The translations under genes and the position numbers were made by a program. From the NCBI GenBank assembly GCA_003427395.1, contig BFEA01000198.1:833817-860128 (forward strand): DNA of 26,312 bases, in the 5' to 3' direction. Positions 1-9,830 of this stretch are shown one piece after another. The notes under the pieces are model-generated. The model was given only the letters and a program-made list of their open reading frames with translations. It searched no databases and had not been told where the DNA came from. Every line of letters begins with the position of its first letter. Position 1 is the stretch's first letter. Source of the stretch: Chara braunii (Eukaryota > Streptophyta > Charophyceae > Charales > Characeae).

Positions 1-162
1 TTTTTTTTTTTGTGAAGAATTTTGATGTGATCCTGAGGCAAAAGTTGTTCAATTTATTTTTCTGCATAACATAGTTGTTTTTTGGATTTTTTGGATTTTT
101 GTTTTTTTTTACTAGGACGTCCTTGCACGGGCTGGCCACCCGGGACCCGGGCGGCCCGGCTG
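1..162. mobile_element. hAT-like non-autonomous element, right end only
   Basis: Positions 10-70 resemble the interior of the complete element at 5484-6216 (about 6004-6060): both carry the order aagaa..tgatgt/ggatgt, gaggca, gttgtt and a T-rich run. As in that element, a poly-T tract then leads into a short GC-rich palindromic end (126-162) inside AT-rich DNA. Read on the minus strand the end starts CAGCCGGGCC, comparable with the CAGGATCGCC terminus of the complete copy. The left end lies outside the window. The 8 bp following the proposed end, 163-170 (GTAGCCTA), would be the target-site duplication. The family link is by eye. Confidence 0.5.
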
Positions 163-180
163 GTAGCCTAACTTATACGT

Positions 181-1775
181 TGATTGATTTAGTTGTGTGG
201 GTTATCAATTTGTTTTGCCTCTGCTGATTGATTGATTGACTAATAAATCAACAAAATAACTTATCGCGTACATGCGGGACTTTAAAATTGACTAAAATAT
301 AGACCAATTGATTTTGTGACTGATTAATTGATTGAGTTGTGGGTTATCAAAATTATTTGTCACTGCTTATTGATTAGTTGACCGATGAAATTACAGACCA
401 ACTTATCAATTGGTTGGGTGACTGGATGACTGACTAGTGCAACATCTACACACATTGACCAATTAACTATATAATTAACTAACTATCAAACATTGACTAT
501 GCGATTGATTGTTTCCTCAACTTAGTAATTAAGTACACGAGTTTGGTAACTAATTCATTGTACGACTGCCAATTACTCGATCTACCTGATTGTCGGATTA
601 CTTGTATAATGTATTGTTCACGTCTATTGAATATTGAGTGAGTAATGCAGTTACATGCAAATGTTTCGACTCAATAGTTGTGAACTAAATAACTACCTCA
701 CATAGATTGATAACTGACTGCTTGGGTACGGGATTGACGAAGTGATTCATTATATGTTCCATCTTAGTGATTTACACATTGTTTGCTCAATCGGGACGAA
801 TTAACTTGCTGATTCAATACCAAACTTACAACAAACCTTTATTCAACAACCTACGTTTATATCTTTAGAATTAATTTTGTATCGGTCGTTCAAAGAGATT
901 TGATATTTATAATTATCTGAATTATTTTTCCCTTGATTTTTTTTTTACTTTTTCATTAGATAATTGTGTGTGTGTGTGTGTGTGTGTGTTTGTGTGTGAG
1001 AGAGAGAGACTTGTCTCCATATCTATTTTCTTATTCCATTTTTTTTTTTTTTCCGTTTTCCAAAAAGAACACGCTCCCTCTATTTTTGGATCAGGAGTCC
1101 GGTCCACCGACAATAAATTATATTCACACATGCTTCTCCTCATTGAGTCTGTGAGGACCCTAACCACTACTGCCCCTTATGCCACGAGACAACTTTCCTC
1201 CCCCATTAATCACTCGGCCAAACAATGCCTATTGCTTCCAAAATGGAAGGATTAATTATTAACCCATATCGATCACAACTGCACATCTTTCGTGGATAGG
1301 CCATTTACTACGACAGGACGAGTGTTGCCCTCCGCTACAACATTCATCATGATAAGCCAATCTCACGTAGAATAACATGTTTTCAAACATCAATACACCC
1401 GTTATCACAACAACTCCTCATTCATCATATCTTCCTGAGCGGAATATCCTAGAATACAATCACCTAAGTAGAACCAAAAAAGGTAACTCCTAACCATAAC
1501 AACTTCTGAAAAACAAAGATCATCCGTAGTTTCCAAGCAACAACCTATACAATCTTTATACATGTGATTATATAGATTTTTACAGAGCATTGTATTCACA
1601 GTCTTCTGTCGATCTCATCTAATTATGAAGGCAGCAATTGAGCATTTTGTTACAATCCGTTTGGTGAACAAAAATTACAGGACGGGACAAACACAAGTCA
1701 TGCTATTGAGACATGCCACTCATCTATCAGAAACCCTATTTTAATGAAAAAATCAAAACATCTCGAGTTCCTACC
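181..1775. repeat. Direct duplication, copy A
   Basis: This stretch matches 7985-9830 in the same orientation. Shared landmarks in order: TTGATTGA-rich start, tgtgggttatca, caaac.ttgactatg, a (GT)n(GA)n microsatellite, ttccaaaa, ccactcat/ccactcac, and aatgaaaaaatcaaaacatc near 1743-1762. By eye the identity is roughly 75-80 per cent with small indels, so the copy is old. No open frame is conserved between the two copies. Weaker similarity may resume at about 2296 versus 9854. It could be a long terminal repeat of a very old element, or a dispersed repeat; no terminal motif settles this. Confidence 0.75.
965..1008. repeat. Compound (GT)n(GA)n microsatellite
   Basis: An interrupted GT run followed by five GA units. 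It occupies the same place in copy A as the longer array at 9002-9072 in copy B. Short open frames across it are artefacts of the repeat. Confidence 0.95.
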
Positions 1776-2990
1776 CCTCAACAGCGAAAACGAGGGCTTG
1801 ACCACGTACTTCTGTTTGCCTGTAAGAGAGAGAGAAAAAAAAAAAGATGGAGGTTGTGAGACCTACAACACTAGTCTTGATAATAACCCACTTAATTTCA
1901 ACTATACAGCGAATCCAACATCACATGGTCCAGAAGTTCGCATTTACATAGCAATCAATCATCATGACTGATTCAGCCTGATTGATTGATTGATTAATAA
2001 AAAAGGAGTAATTCTTATGGGAAAAGTTGACAATCGAGAGACCACGTGTAAATATAAATGAATGAATGTCCGATTCACACAACACACACTCGCATAGTTG
2101 TTCACCCGCATCGCTAAGCGGTCCGCGTGAGGTCGACTTCTTTTATTTTCCAAGCGAATAGATAATGACAAATTGGTAATTGTCCTCCATCCAACAACTC
2201 CCTCCACCATAACTCAATCTGTCACCATCGACCTTCTCCTCCTCCTCCTCCTCCTCCTCCTCCCTTCTTCCCTTCAACTCTGGCTCCTCCTCTCTTTCAT
2301 GTTTACCTCCCATTACAATCGCATCACACATCCTCTCCTTCTCCACGACTCCCTCCTTCTCCCCCTCCCTCCCTCCCTCCCCCTTTTCCACTCTCCCTTA
2401 TGCGACAACACACTTCTAATAACGTCCTAGCACTTTTCCCCGCTCATGCCACGTGGTCCTCCCCCGTGTGCCTCTCAATGGTGGGATAGCTTTGTCCAAT
2501 GACAACCCATCCGATATCCGACAACCGTCTATTTTTTTTCCCCCCCAGTCCTTATGGCAAAATAAACCACCCCTCCCACTCCTCACTTTCCACCATGCTT
2601 CTTCGGGCCTCGCCGCACCACTCACCACATGCACAACAGACGAAAGATATGGCAATGCATCTTTCCATATTCAAATGGAAAATTCATTCTCATTTTGCAC
2701 ATTTTGTGAGTACTGGAACGTGACCCTTCTTTCCCTGGTGCTATAGATGGCACATCCCTCCCAGACCATACTCTCACTACCGGTAGCTCTCTATTGCACG
2801 TTTCTGAGCACATTTACGGGCAAACGTGGATGGATCTGGCCGCAAGGGGGGGGGGGGGAAGTGAAGGATACACAATAAAATAAAATAAAATGCGGGAGAC
2901 TGCAATTTACATCCCAAAACAACAAACGAAAAATCAAAACAAACAATAAACCGTCATCAGGGGCGAGGAGAACATGCATCCCCTCATCCA
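1776..2990. other. Gene-free stretch with low-complexity tracts
   Basis: I see no supported gene here. The stretch holds a short GATT run (1976-1998), a (CTC)n tract at about 2234-2264, a CTCC run at about 2358-2382 and a poly-G run at about 2846-2858. Open frames across these tracts encode poly-Leu or poly-Glu/Arg and are not credible proteins. Confidence 0.6.
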
Positions 2991-2991
2991 G

Positions 2992-3315
2992 CGGCCTAGC
3001 TCAGGGCATTGTCACACCACTCTCGAACTGTGCAAAAATGTGAATGAACTTCCCGCTAGAACACGATCAGATGCATGCCACAATTTTGTTTTTTTTCACA
3101 TTTCGAGAGTGGTGTGGCAAAACCCTCAATTGGTAAGGCACGCAAGTGGCATTCAGGAGGTGCGGGGTTCGATCCCTAGTGGCCTCGTGTACCTTCTTGG
3201 GCAAGATTAGCATCCACCACCTAGAGAAAGGAAGTTGGTTCCCCCGACCTGCATTAAATAGAGACCATTGATATTCGTAGGGGAAAAACACCAGAGGAGA
3301 GGCATAACAACGACC
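2992..3315 (+). mobile_element. tRNA-derived SINE, split by a MITE
   Basis: The head is tRNA-like. Box A is interrupted: its first half, CCTAGCTCA, ends at 3003 and resumes as TCAATTGG at 3126. Box B, GGTTCGATCC, is intact at 3166-3175. The stretch from GGCATTCAGGAGGT to box B matches the head of the minus-strand SINE at 12216-12468. The flanking heptamer CATCCAG occurs at 2985-2991 and 3316-3322 and is a plausible target-site duplication. Without the inserted MITE the element is about 200 bp. It is not a functional tRNA gene: no acceptor stem closes around the head and the sequence continues into a SINE body. The bodies of the two SINEs differ, so they may belong to different subfamilies sharing a head. 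Confidence 0.7.
3004..3125. mobile_element. Tourist-like (PIF/Harbinger-type) MITE inside a SINE
   Basis: A 122-bp element with 24-bp terminal inverted repeats. The ends read GGGCATTGTCACACC and, on the other strand, GGGTTTTGCCACACC; both continue as ACTCTCGAA. The trinucleotide TCA flanks it on both sides (3001-3003 and 3126-3128). GGG-starting repeats with a 3-bp TNA duplication fit the PIF/Harbinger superfamily. Removing the element plus one TCA restores a continuous tRNA-type box A in the host SINE, which supports the boundaries. It has no coding capacity. Confidence 0.8.
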
Positions 3316-3322
3316 CATCCAG

Positions 3323-4118
3323 AAAACTTTATCTTATTGCTACCCGCTGACACTTGACCGCTATCACCCACCTACTGTAGCATGTATCACACCTGCTACT
3401 GGGTGCAACTCCCAAACATGTTCCCTCGTTGGAGCCTTCAACACAGATATGGCTGCTACGGGGTTCACTGTAATACGTAATGAATAAAAAAAAACGACAA
3501 GTTATTGAATTGATTGTTTTTTTTATTAAAGAAAAAAATGAAACGCTGCACTTGTATCCCTCGTAAAGATGAGAATACCCGCTATAACCAGTCTCAGTGC
3601 CAACTTGGACGTATACTTGAAAAACTGTCGGTGGAAATTACTTGCATGCCCAGGACTGAGGTGGGCCAACTTGGTACCGCAAAATTACAATTATAACCAC
3701 TACCTAAATGCAGAAATTACCCACGCAAAATTATGAACATACCTGAGACTGAGGTGGACGTACCTGTTAAAAATAATCGATAACTAATATGGAACAGGAA
3801 AGAAAAAAAGAAGATTGCAATAGGCCTAAAACACATGGTTATAGAACCTGTAAATAAAAATTCGACAATAATTTAACTATTATTTGCCCTTCTACCTATT
3901 ACCAGGAGCTTCGTAAGATATTCTCCTGCAATGCAACCTATGAATACATAAATAGGATTTAGAAGGAAGTGATTGTGAACATCAGGGGGAGCTATAGGTT
4001 GTTGCAACCTTATAAGATCGAAACCTAGAATTTTGTGATAATGATAGGACAAACATATAAACGTATTTTCGTTAAAATTGATTTTTTTTTTCGTTCTACA
4101 ATTCTTACTTGAGTGAGT
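3323..4118. other. Gene-free AT-rich stretch
   Basis: I recognise no gene or element here. Two similar pieces occur: about 3600-3670 (caacttgga, cccaggactgaggtggg) and about 3739-3762 (cctgagactgaggtggacg), suggesting a decayed local duplication. Open frames are short and lack recognisable domains. Confidence 0.5.
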
Positions 4119-4235
4119 TGAAGAGGTCATTTGGCTTGTCCGATGAGTGTCGTATTTTGGATTGAGTGTTAGTCTCGTGGATGATCACTCATACCAAAAA
4201 TGACCCTTATTGGACAAGCCAAACAACCTCTTGAG
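4119..4235. repeat. 117-bp foldback element
   Basis: Two 42-nt arms, 4119-4160 and 4194-4235, are inverted repeats around a 33-nt spacer that is itself partly complementary. Both arms share AGAGGT, TTTGGCTTGTCC and a tttttgg-like inner end; several mismatches show age. The transcript would fold into a long imperfect hairpin. It is most likely a foldback MITE; I cannot define a target duplication. A small-RNA precursor is possible but unsupported. Confidence 0.75.
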
Positions 4236-4735
4236 ATCAATTAAGTATAGATTGCGAAATGAAATAATTTTAACGAAAATGCAGCTCTATATGTTACTAA
4301 AGAAAAAGTATTGTCGATGTGATGTCTCATTGTAGATGGGCCCAAAACAATGGGGAAAATACTACCAAAAGCATTCGACAAACTTCTTAAAATAACTCTT
4401 GGGGATTAACCATTTAAACTTAAAAACTGCCCACATTTGCTATAGAAGAATTTTAGGACTACGAAGAAATAATTGGCATGGAGGTGATAAAACATTAGTC
4501 ATCCTAGTCACCTACGATATTATAGAAGTATTTACCTTTTTTCTGCACTATGTAGTTAGCTACGCAACTGACTGGCTTCTGGTCAATGGGGTAAAAGGGA
4601 TATGTAGAAAATTGACCTCAACATAAGAGGTAATGGGGTAAGTGTTTAATAAGACGATTCTTAGCCCCAACTATTTTGAGATGAATTCCTAATCGCTTTT
4701 AAACTGTCCAATACGCATGTTGGGAGTGAAGCGAT
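4236..4735. other. Gene-free AT-rich stretch, possibly LINE-derived
   Basis: No gene is recognised. The stretch lies directly upstream of the putative LINE relic and might be an even more decayed part of it, but nothing in the reading frames proves this. Confidence 0.35.
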
Positions 4736-5040
4736 AATTCTAAAGCATGTAGTTGGCATATGCATTGGAAAAAACTCAAACTTTCCACTCGCTTGCACGT
4801 TGCCTGCGAAGTTAGAGACATATTTCCTCGAGTTATTGGTTAGGGATAAGAGGTTATTACATGGAGTTAAATTAGTGGATGATGTAACACTATTGGTATT
4901 ATGTGGTTTCGATTGAGATGACCAAAAAAATACAACAATAACTTATCAAAGATTATAGCTCCCGACACATGCTAGTATCTACAAATGATAATTGAAATTC
5001 CTATGACTTGAGGATCACAATTTTGTCAGACCCTATTACG
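4736..5040 (+). pseudogene. Probable LINE reverse-transcriptase relic
   Basis: One forward frame runs without stop from about 4733 to about 4913 and ends with the peptide LLHGVKLVDDVTLLVL. This resembles the reverse-transcriptase catalytic block of plant non-LTR elements, usually written as LLH...FADDTLLF, including the aspartate pair. After a stop codon the next stretch (about 4955-4990) reads SSRHMLVSTN, comparable with the ASG..LN..KS block that follows the aspartate pair in LINEs. Upstream, CTLPAKLETYFLEL could be a decayed version of the CPLAP...FL region. The match is from memory of the family and is weak; the relic is broken and certainly not functional. Confidence 0.4.
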
Positions 5041-5475
5041 TGTATGGTACAAATCAAGCCTAAATATTAAAAGGCTACCTGCAAGGAAGACCTCAAGTTT
5101 ATGTGTTTCAAGAATTTCGACGCATGCACACCAATCACATCAGAGTTAAATATCACGACAAGAAACCTCTTCAAATGATTTCACCGTTGCCGAGTACAAG
5201 TTATAAAATTAAGCACTGAACAATTTTTTTTTCATACCCTAGTGAGATATGTCAGCGTCAATAACACCTTCGGTGACCTTCGGTGAGGCATAAGGGGTGC
5301 TTATTAAAGGGTTGGCAATAATTTTGAGAATACAGAATGTACCTAATACGTACGACGAGAAGTCAATCCAATAAGCAATCTGAGCAGTATTAAAATGTAT
5401 ATTGTACCTGATATGCATACATGTGAAGATGTGAAATAATGATTTTGTAAGCCACATAATGAAAATGGCAATATA
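5041..5475. other. Gene-free AT-rich stretch
   Basis: No gene or complete element recognised. A short repeat, ccttcggtga, is present twice in tandem at about 5268-5287. Confidence 0.5.
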
Positions 5476-5483
5476 GATACTAT

Positions 5484-6216
5484 CACGGTTGCCAGGCCGA
5501 ACGTACGGAGGCCCCTAAGCTGACCCCCGAACGCTCGGGCGTTCGAGTCCATGTACGGGCCCCGAACTTGAAGGGGTTCCGACACCCGCAAAGAAATATT
5601 TTAACACCTAACTATTATTTTATTTTTCTGAAATGTTCTGTGTCAGTTCTTTGTGATATAAGGTATCTCCATCTTAATTTTGAAGCCATTCTGTTCCACA
5701 AAAAAAAAAAGAAAAATCCTTCAAGGATGGTGGTGTCAAAACATGCTTGCCCACTCACTAATTTGTTTTTTTTCTCTTTTCACTTTATGTTTTTCTTTTA
5801 TTTCAGGGTATGAAAAAATTATTATGTTTTCAAACTTTATTTGTAGATTCTCTGTTACATAAGATACACATATATAAAATTTCATGGCATTTGTAATAGC
5901 CAACATAAAATGAGAAATCGCCAAACATTGCGGTGTCAACAATGTGCTCGCCCACTCATTACTATTATTTGTTTTCAGTATCTAATTTTTAATTCAAATT
6001 TGGTAAAGAAGTTGGATGTAACGTTGAGGCAGATGTTGTTTAGTTTTTTCTTCTATATATCATATCTGTTTTTTTTGTTTGTTTGTTTGTTTGTTTTTTT
6101 TTTTTTTTTTTTTTTTTTCGCGTTCGGCCGAATGGCTGAACGCGTCGAGAGGGGTTGTGGAACGTTCGGACGTTCGAGTTCAGGCGTTCGGCCCGTCCCG
6201 AACGCCGGCGATCCTG
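5484..6216. mobile_element. hAT-like non-autonomous transposon, complete with TSD
   Basis: A 733-bp element flanked by a perfect 8-bp direct repeat, GATACTAT, at 5476-5483 and 6217-6224. An 8-bp duplication is the hallmark of hAT insertions. The ends are CACGGTTGCC and, on the other strand, CAGGATCGCC (7 of 10 identical), again starting CA as in hAT. Both subterminal regions (5484-5580 and 6118-6216) are GC-rich and packed with TTCG/CGAA motifs; the interior is AT-rich with a long poly-T (about 6068-6117). Two hairpins share the loop TCGG: CGAACGC/GCGTTCG at 5528-5545 and GAACGT/ACGTTC near 6164-6179. The interior carries a diverged duplication (about 5728-5770 and 5928-5975). No transposase frame is present, so movement needed a partner. 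Confidence 0.85.
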
Positions 6217-6224
6217 GATACTAT

Positions 6225-7984
6225 AAAAGGTGTAGAACAACAACGTAGTTCAATATCTTATCATAGACACCCGATAGTGGGACGAGGATATAAAAGAGTA
6301 TTTTGGGTGGTGTGGTCATAACTCTTCTTTAACTAGCCAACCAGATAGCAGGAGAAACAAATTAGGTTGTAGTCGTATTTTAAGAGCTTCATTATCGCCA
6401 AGGTCCTGGTTTGTTTATTCAGCATGATAATATGAGTAATAAACCAAGTTACACGATTTTTTAGAGGGTAATATGAAGTTGGAATTATTATTATTGGTTG
6501 TGCAAAGTCGAAATCGGGTTGTACATAATGCAAATATACAGGAGTCTGAGTTGAACCTATACACACTAACTAGTGGGTGTTGATGTTTAGTGAGGGATTG
6601 TGGCACATGTATGGAGTCAACTATTGGACCACGTACGCATCGTTGCAATAAAAAATATAAAATTAAGCGTGAAAAAAAACAAGGCCCTAATATTGCCTAA
6701 CTCACGTCCGCGCAAGCACGGAGTTGAACGACCCAATAGACTTGCACATGTCCAATGAAGGGAATAACATATCAAGTACACACGTGAGGTTCTGTAAGCT
6801 GTTGAATTGTACATTTTCCTTTTATAATGTGTCGAGTTAGGGATACTTTCACCCCTTCTAATAACATTTTAATATTGATGTATATCAACATAGACTATCG
6901 TGTGCTTTTATACAGGATAAAACTATAATGACTTTTTGCTTAACGGGGAGCGAAAAGAGAGACTTGGGTAAGAAGAGAGTCCTTGATAAGCGCAGGTCTA
7001 TAACTAGTTCCCAATCTAGTGCAACATGAATTCTCTAGTTCTCGCTACTGACATCGGACACGAATTTAGTCATGGCCTACAGTCCACGTATATGCCCACC
7101 GCCTCCTTTTCTTTTTTTTCTTTTTTTTATTTTCCCCATTATGCGCTTATTTTTGTCTTTCCCTTCTACTTTTATCTCCCATTTCTCATCATCCTCTTGT
7201 TCTAGATTTTATTGTGTGAGTGATGTAGAATAATCAAATTATTTGTCTCTATTTAAGGAGTCATGCAGTATTTTAATATGCATTATTAACATTTTATGGC
7301 ATTATTTTATGGATCCCATTTCTATGACTCCTGCTAAAATATGTTTAAAACTTAACTAAATGGCAAAACCATACAATTACTGCTTTATTGATTGATTTAC
7401 TAATGAAAATATTTAACGAATAAATGAATAAATCACCAACGTATTGATTTATTGATAAACAGATTTATTGAGTGGATGATCGACCTATTAATTCAATGGC
7501 ATCAAATGATTCAACAACTGCCTATAAGATTGTTTCTTATGTAAATGCTTGCCTTTGTTTAATAAAATTAAGAAAGACAGAGGAGGGCATATATAACATT
7601 TTTACATTACATACTATTTATTATACGGCAAATGCGGGACTTTCACTTATTTGTTACTTCCTTTGTTTGTTTGTTTTTTTTTAATTTTTTTGGTCTTGTT
7701 ATTAATTTACGTTTTAATTTTTATATTGTTCATCACACTTTTTTTTTTTCTTCATGTATATTTATTTATTCTTTGCCTTTTTTTCTTTCCTCTTCAATAT
7801 TTTCCTACTTGTGCTTCACCATCTTCCTCTTTTCATTCCTCTTCTTATTGTTCTTCTTCTTTTCCCCCTTCCCTTTTTTTTTACTGTTCATTTTTTTTTT
7901 TGTTTTTTTTCCTTTATTACTCTTAACCTCTTTTTGTTATCGTTTTTGTTATACTTCTTTATCTCACTCTTTATTTTTTTTCCT
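6225..7984. other. Gene-free AT-rich stretch with polypyrimidine tract
   Basis: No gene recognised. From about 7640 to 7985 the plus strand is almost entirely T and C, interrupted by few purines; overlapping frames there encode Phe/Leu/Ser-rich low complexity and are not genes. A second shorter T-rich tract lies at about 7105-7190. The segment 7385-7475 contains several TTGATTTA/TGATTGATT motifs like those at the start of the direct duplication. Confidence 0.6.
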
Positions 7985-8371
7985 TATAGTTTGATTGACT
8001 GAGTTGTGGGTTATCAATTGGCTAATGAATCAACAACGTGACTTATCAAGCAACTTCGAGACTCATGAATGAGACAAAAGATTGACCAACTGACTGAGTG
8101 ACTGAGTGACTGATTGAGTTGTGTGGGTTATCGAAATTCTTTGCCATAGCTAAAAAATGGACTGAGAAGCCAACCAATTGGTTGAATGACTGCATGATTG
8201 ACGAGTTCAATATCTGCACACACTGGTTAATTGACTATATGACTAATTATCAAACTTTGACTATGTGATTGATTGTCTAACTCCGCTTAGTAATTAATTA
8301 AATGACCTTGGTAGATAATTTATTGTGTGACTGCCAATCGAGGCGAACATATTGTGTAACTACCTCACAAA

Positions 8372-8729
8372 CTACGTACCATCGTGTTCGCGTTCGAAGG
8401 CGAACACGAACATGTACGCCTGAACGCGAACAAACGCCCGAAACCCTCTGCACGCGAACATAAAAAAATATTAAAAAAAAACAAATTCTCAAAAAAATCT
8501 AAAAAAACTTTGTGTAAAATAACAATACAAGCAACTTTGCCTTGGAGTCATGTTCAAATTCGTAGCTTATCATGAGTTAGAAATCCAAAACCGAAGAACA
8601 TAATTGATTTTTTTTTTTGCTGAAAAAATATTATGTTCGCCCGAATATGTTCGCAAGCTTTTCGCGCGAACTTGCAACCATATTCGCGCGAATGTGAAGG
8701 GGCGCGAACATGTTCGCCGTGCTATGCAA
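8372..8729. mobile_element. hAT-like MITE inserted in duplication copy B
   Basis: A 358-bp block bounded by a perfect 8-bp direct repeat, CTCACAAA, at 8364-8371 and 8730-8737. Copy A has a single matching site at about 694-701 (CTCACATA, followed by GATTGATAA), which is a related empty site. Both ends are rich in GTTCGCG/CGCGAAC motifs and the centre is AT-rich, as in the element at 5484-6216; a segment near 8414-8455 also matches the inverse of 6118-6200. Alternative inner ends starting CATCG (8380) and CACGG (8721, other strand) would have flanking octamers matching at only 5 of 8 positions, so the outer boundary is preferred. No coding capacity. Confidence 0.75.
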
Positions 8730-9000
8730 CTCACAAAGATTGATAAACCGATTGCTAGGGTACGAGATTAGCGGATTGATTCAATATATGTGCCATCTTA
8801 GTGAGTTACACATTGCCTGCTTCCTTGGGATTGTTTAACGTCGTGATTCAATACCAAACTTGCAACAAACCTTTTTTGAACAACCAAAGCCTATATTTTT
8901 AGCATTACTTTTATATTGATCCTTTAAAGGATTTTTATATTTATAATTTGAGGGGTCATGAACTGTTGCTTTTTTGTTTTTTTAACCTTTTTATTAAATA

Positions 9001-9001
<1 letters not shown>

Positions 9002-9072
<71 letters not shown>
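9002..9072. repeat. Compound (GT)n(GA)n microsatellite
   Basis: A GT run of about 19 units is followed by a GA run of about 16 units. It is the counterpart of the array at 965-1008 in the other copy and is longer and purer. Confidence 0.95.
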
Positions 9073-9077
<5 letters not shown>

Positions 9078-9830
9078 CATCTCCTTCTTCTTATACGTCT
9101 TTTTTTTCTTTCGTTTTCCAAAAAGAAGATGCTCCCTCTATTTTCGAAGCAGCAGTCTCATTCACCAACACCGACAGGGAAAACAATAAATCATATTCAC
9201 ACACGCTTCTCCCTATTAAGTCTGTGACACCCTAGCGACTACTGCTTCTAAAATGCCACAAGACAACTTTCCTCCATTGCTAATCGCTCGGTCAAACAAT
9301 ATCTATTCCTTCCAAAAAGGAGGGATTAACTATTAGCCCATATTGTATGGATAGGTGATTTACTCGGACAAAACGACTGGTGCCCTCCACTACAACATTC
9401 GTCCTGAAAAGCCAATCTCACAAAGAATAACATGTTGCCAGACGTCCATACACCCATTATCACAACAACTCTTCATTCCTCATACCTTCCTGAGCAAAAT
9501 ATCCTGCAATACAATCACCGAAGTACATCCAAAAAACGAAACTCACAACCATAACAACCGTTGAATAACACAAATAACCCATAGCTTCCAAGCAACAACC
9601 TATACCGTCTTTATACATGTGATTACAAACTTTTTTACAGAGTGTTGTATTGACGGTTTGCTATCGATCTCATCCAATTGTAAAGGAATTAATTGAGCAT
9701 TTTGTTACAGTTAGTTATGTGAAAAAGAGTTACAGGACGGAACAAACATAAGTCAAGCTATGGAGGCATGCCACTCACCTATCCAAAAGCCTACCGTAAT
9801 GAAAAAATCAAAACATCCCGTTACCCATCC

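Larger units (their letters stand above)
7985..9830. repeat. Direct duplication, copy B
   Basis: This matches copy A (181-1775) in the same order and orientation, ending near aatgaaaaaatcaaaacatc at 9798-9817. It carries one extra block of 366 bp (insertion plus target duplication, 8372-8737) absent from copy A. It lacks about 130 bp present in copy A around 560-690. As in copy A there is no conserved open frame. Confidence 0.75.

Noticed and set aside
2992-3176. Possible tRNA gene from the box A and box B motifs
   Set aside because: Box A is interrupted, no cloverleaf closes, and the sequence continues into a SINE body matched in part at 12216-12468.
7632-8002. Phe/Leu-rich plus-strand frames resembling membrane proteins
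   Set aside because: The DNA is a polypyrimidine tract open in three frames at once.
181-9830. Firm call of an LTR retrotransposon from the two direct copies
   Set aside because: I found no TG...CA ends, primer-binding site, polypurine tract or gag-pol frame between the copies.
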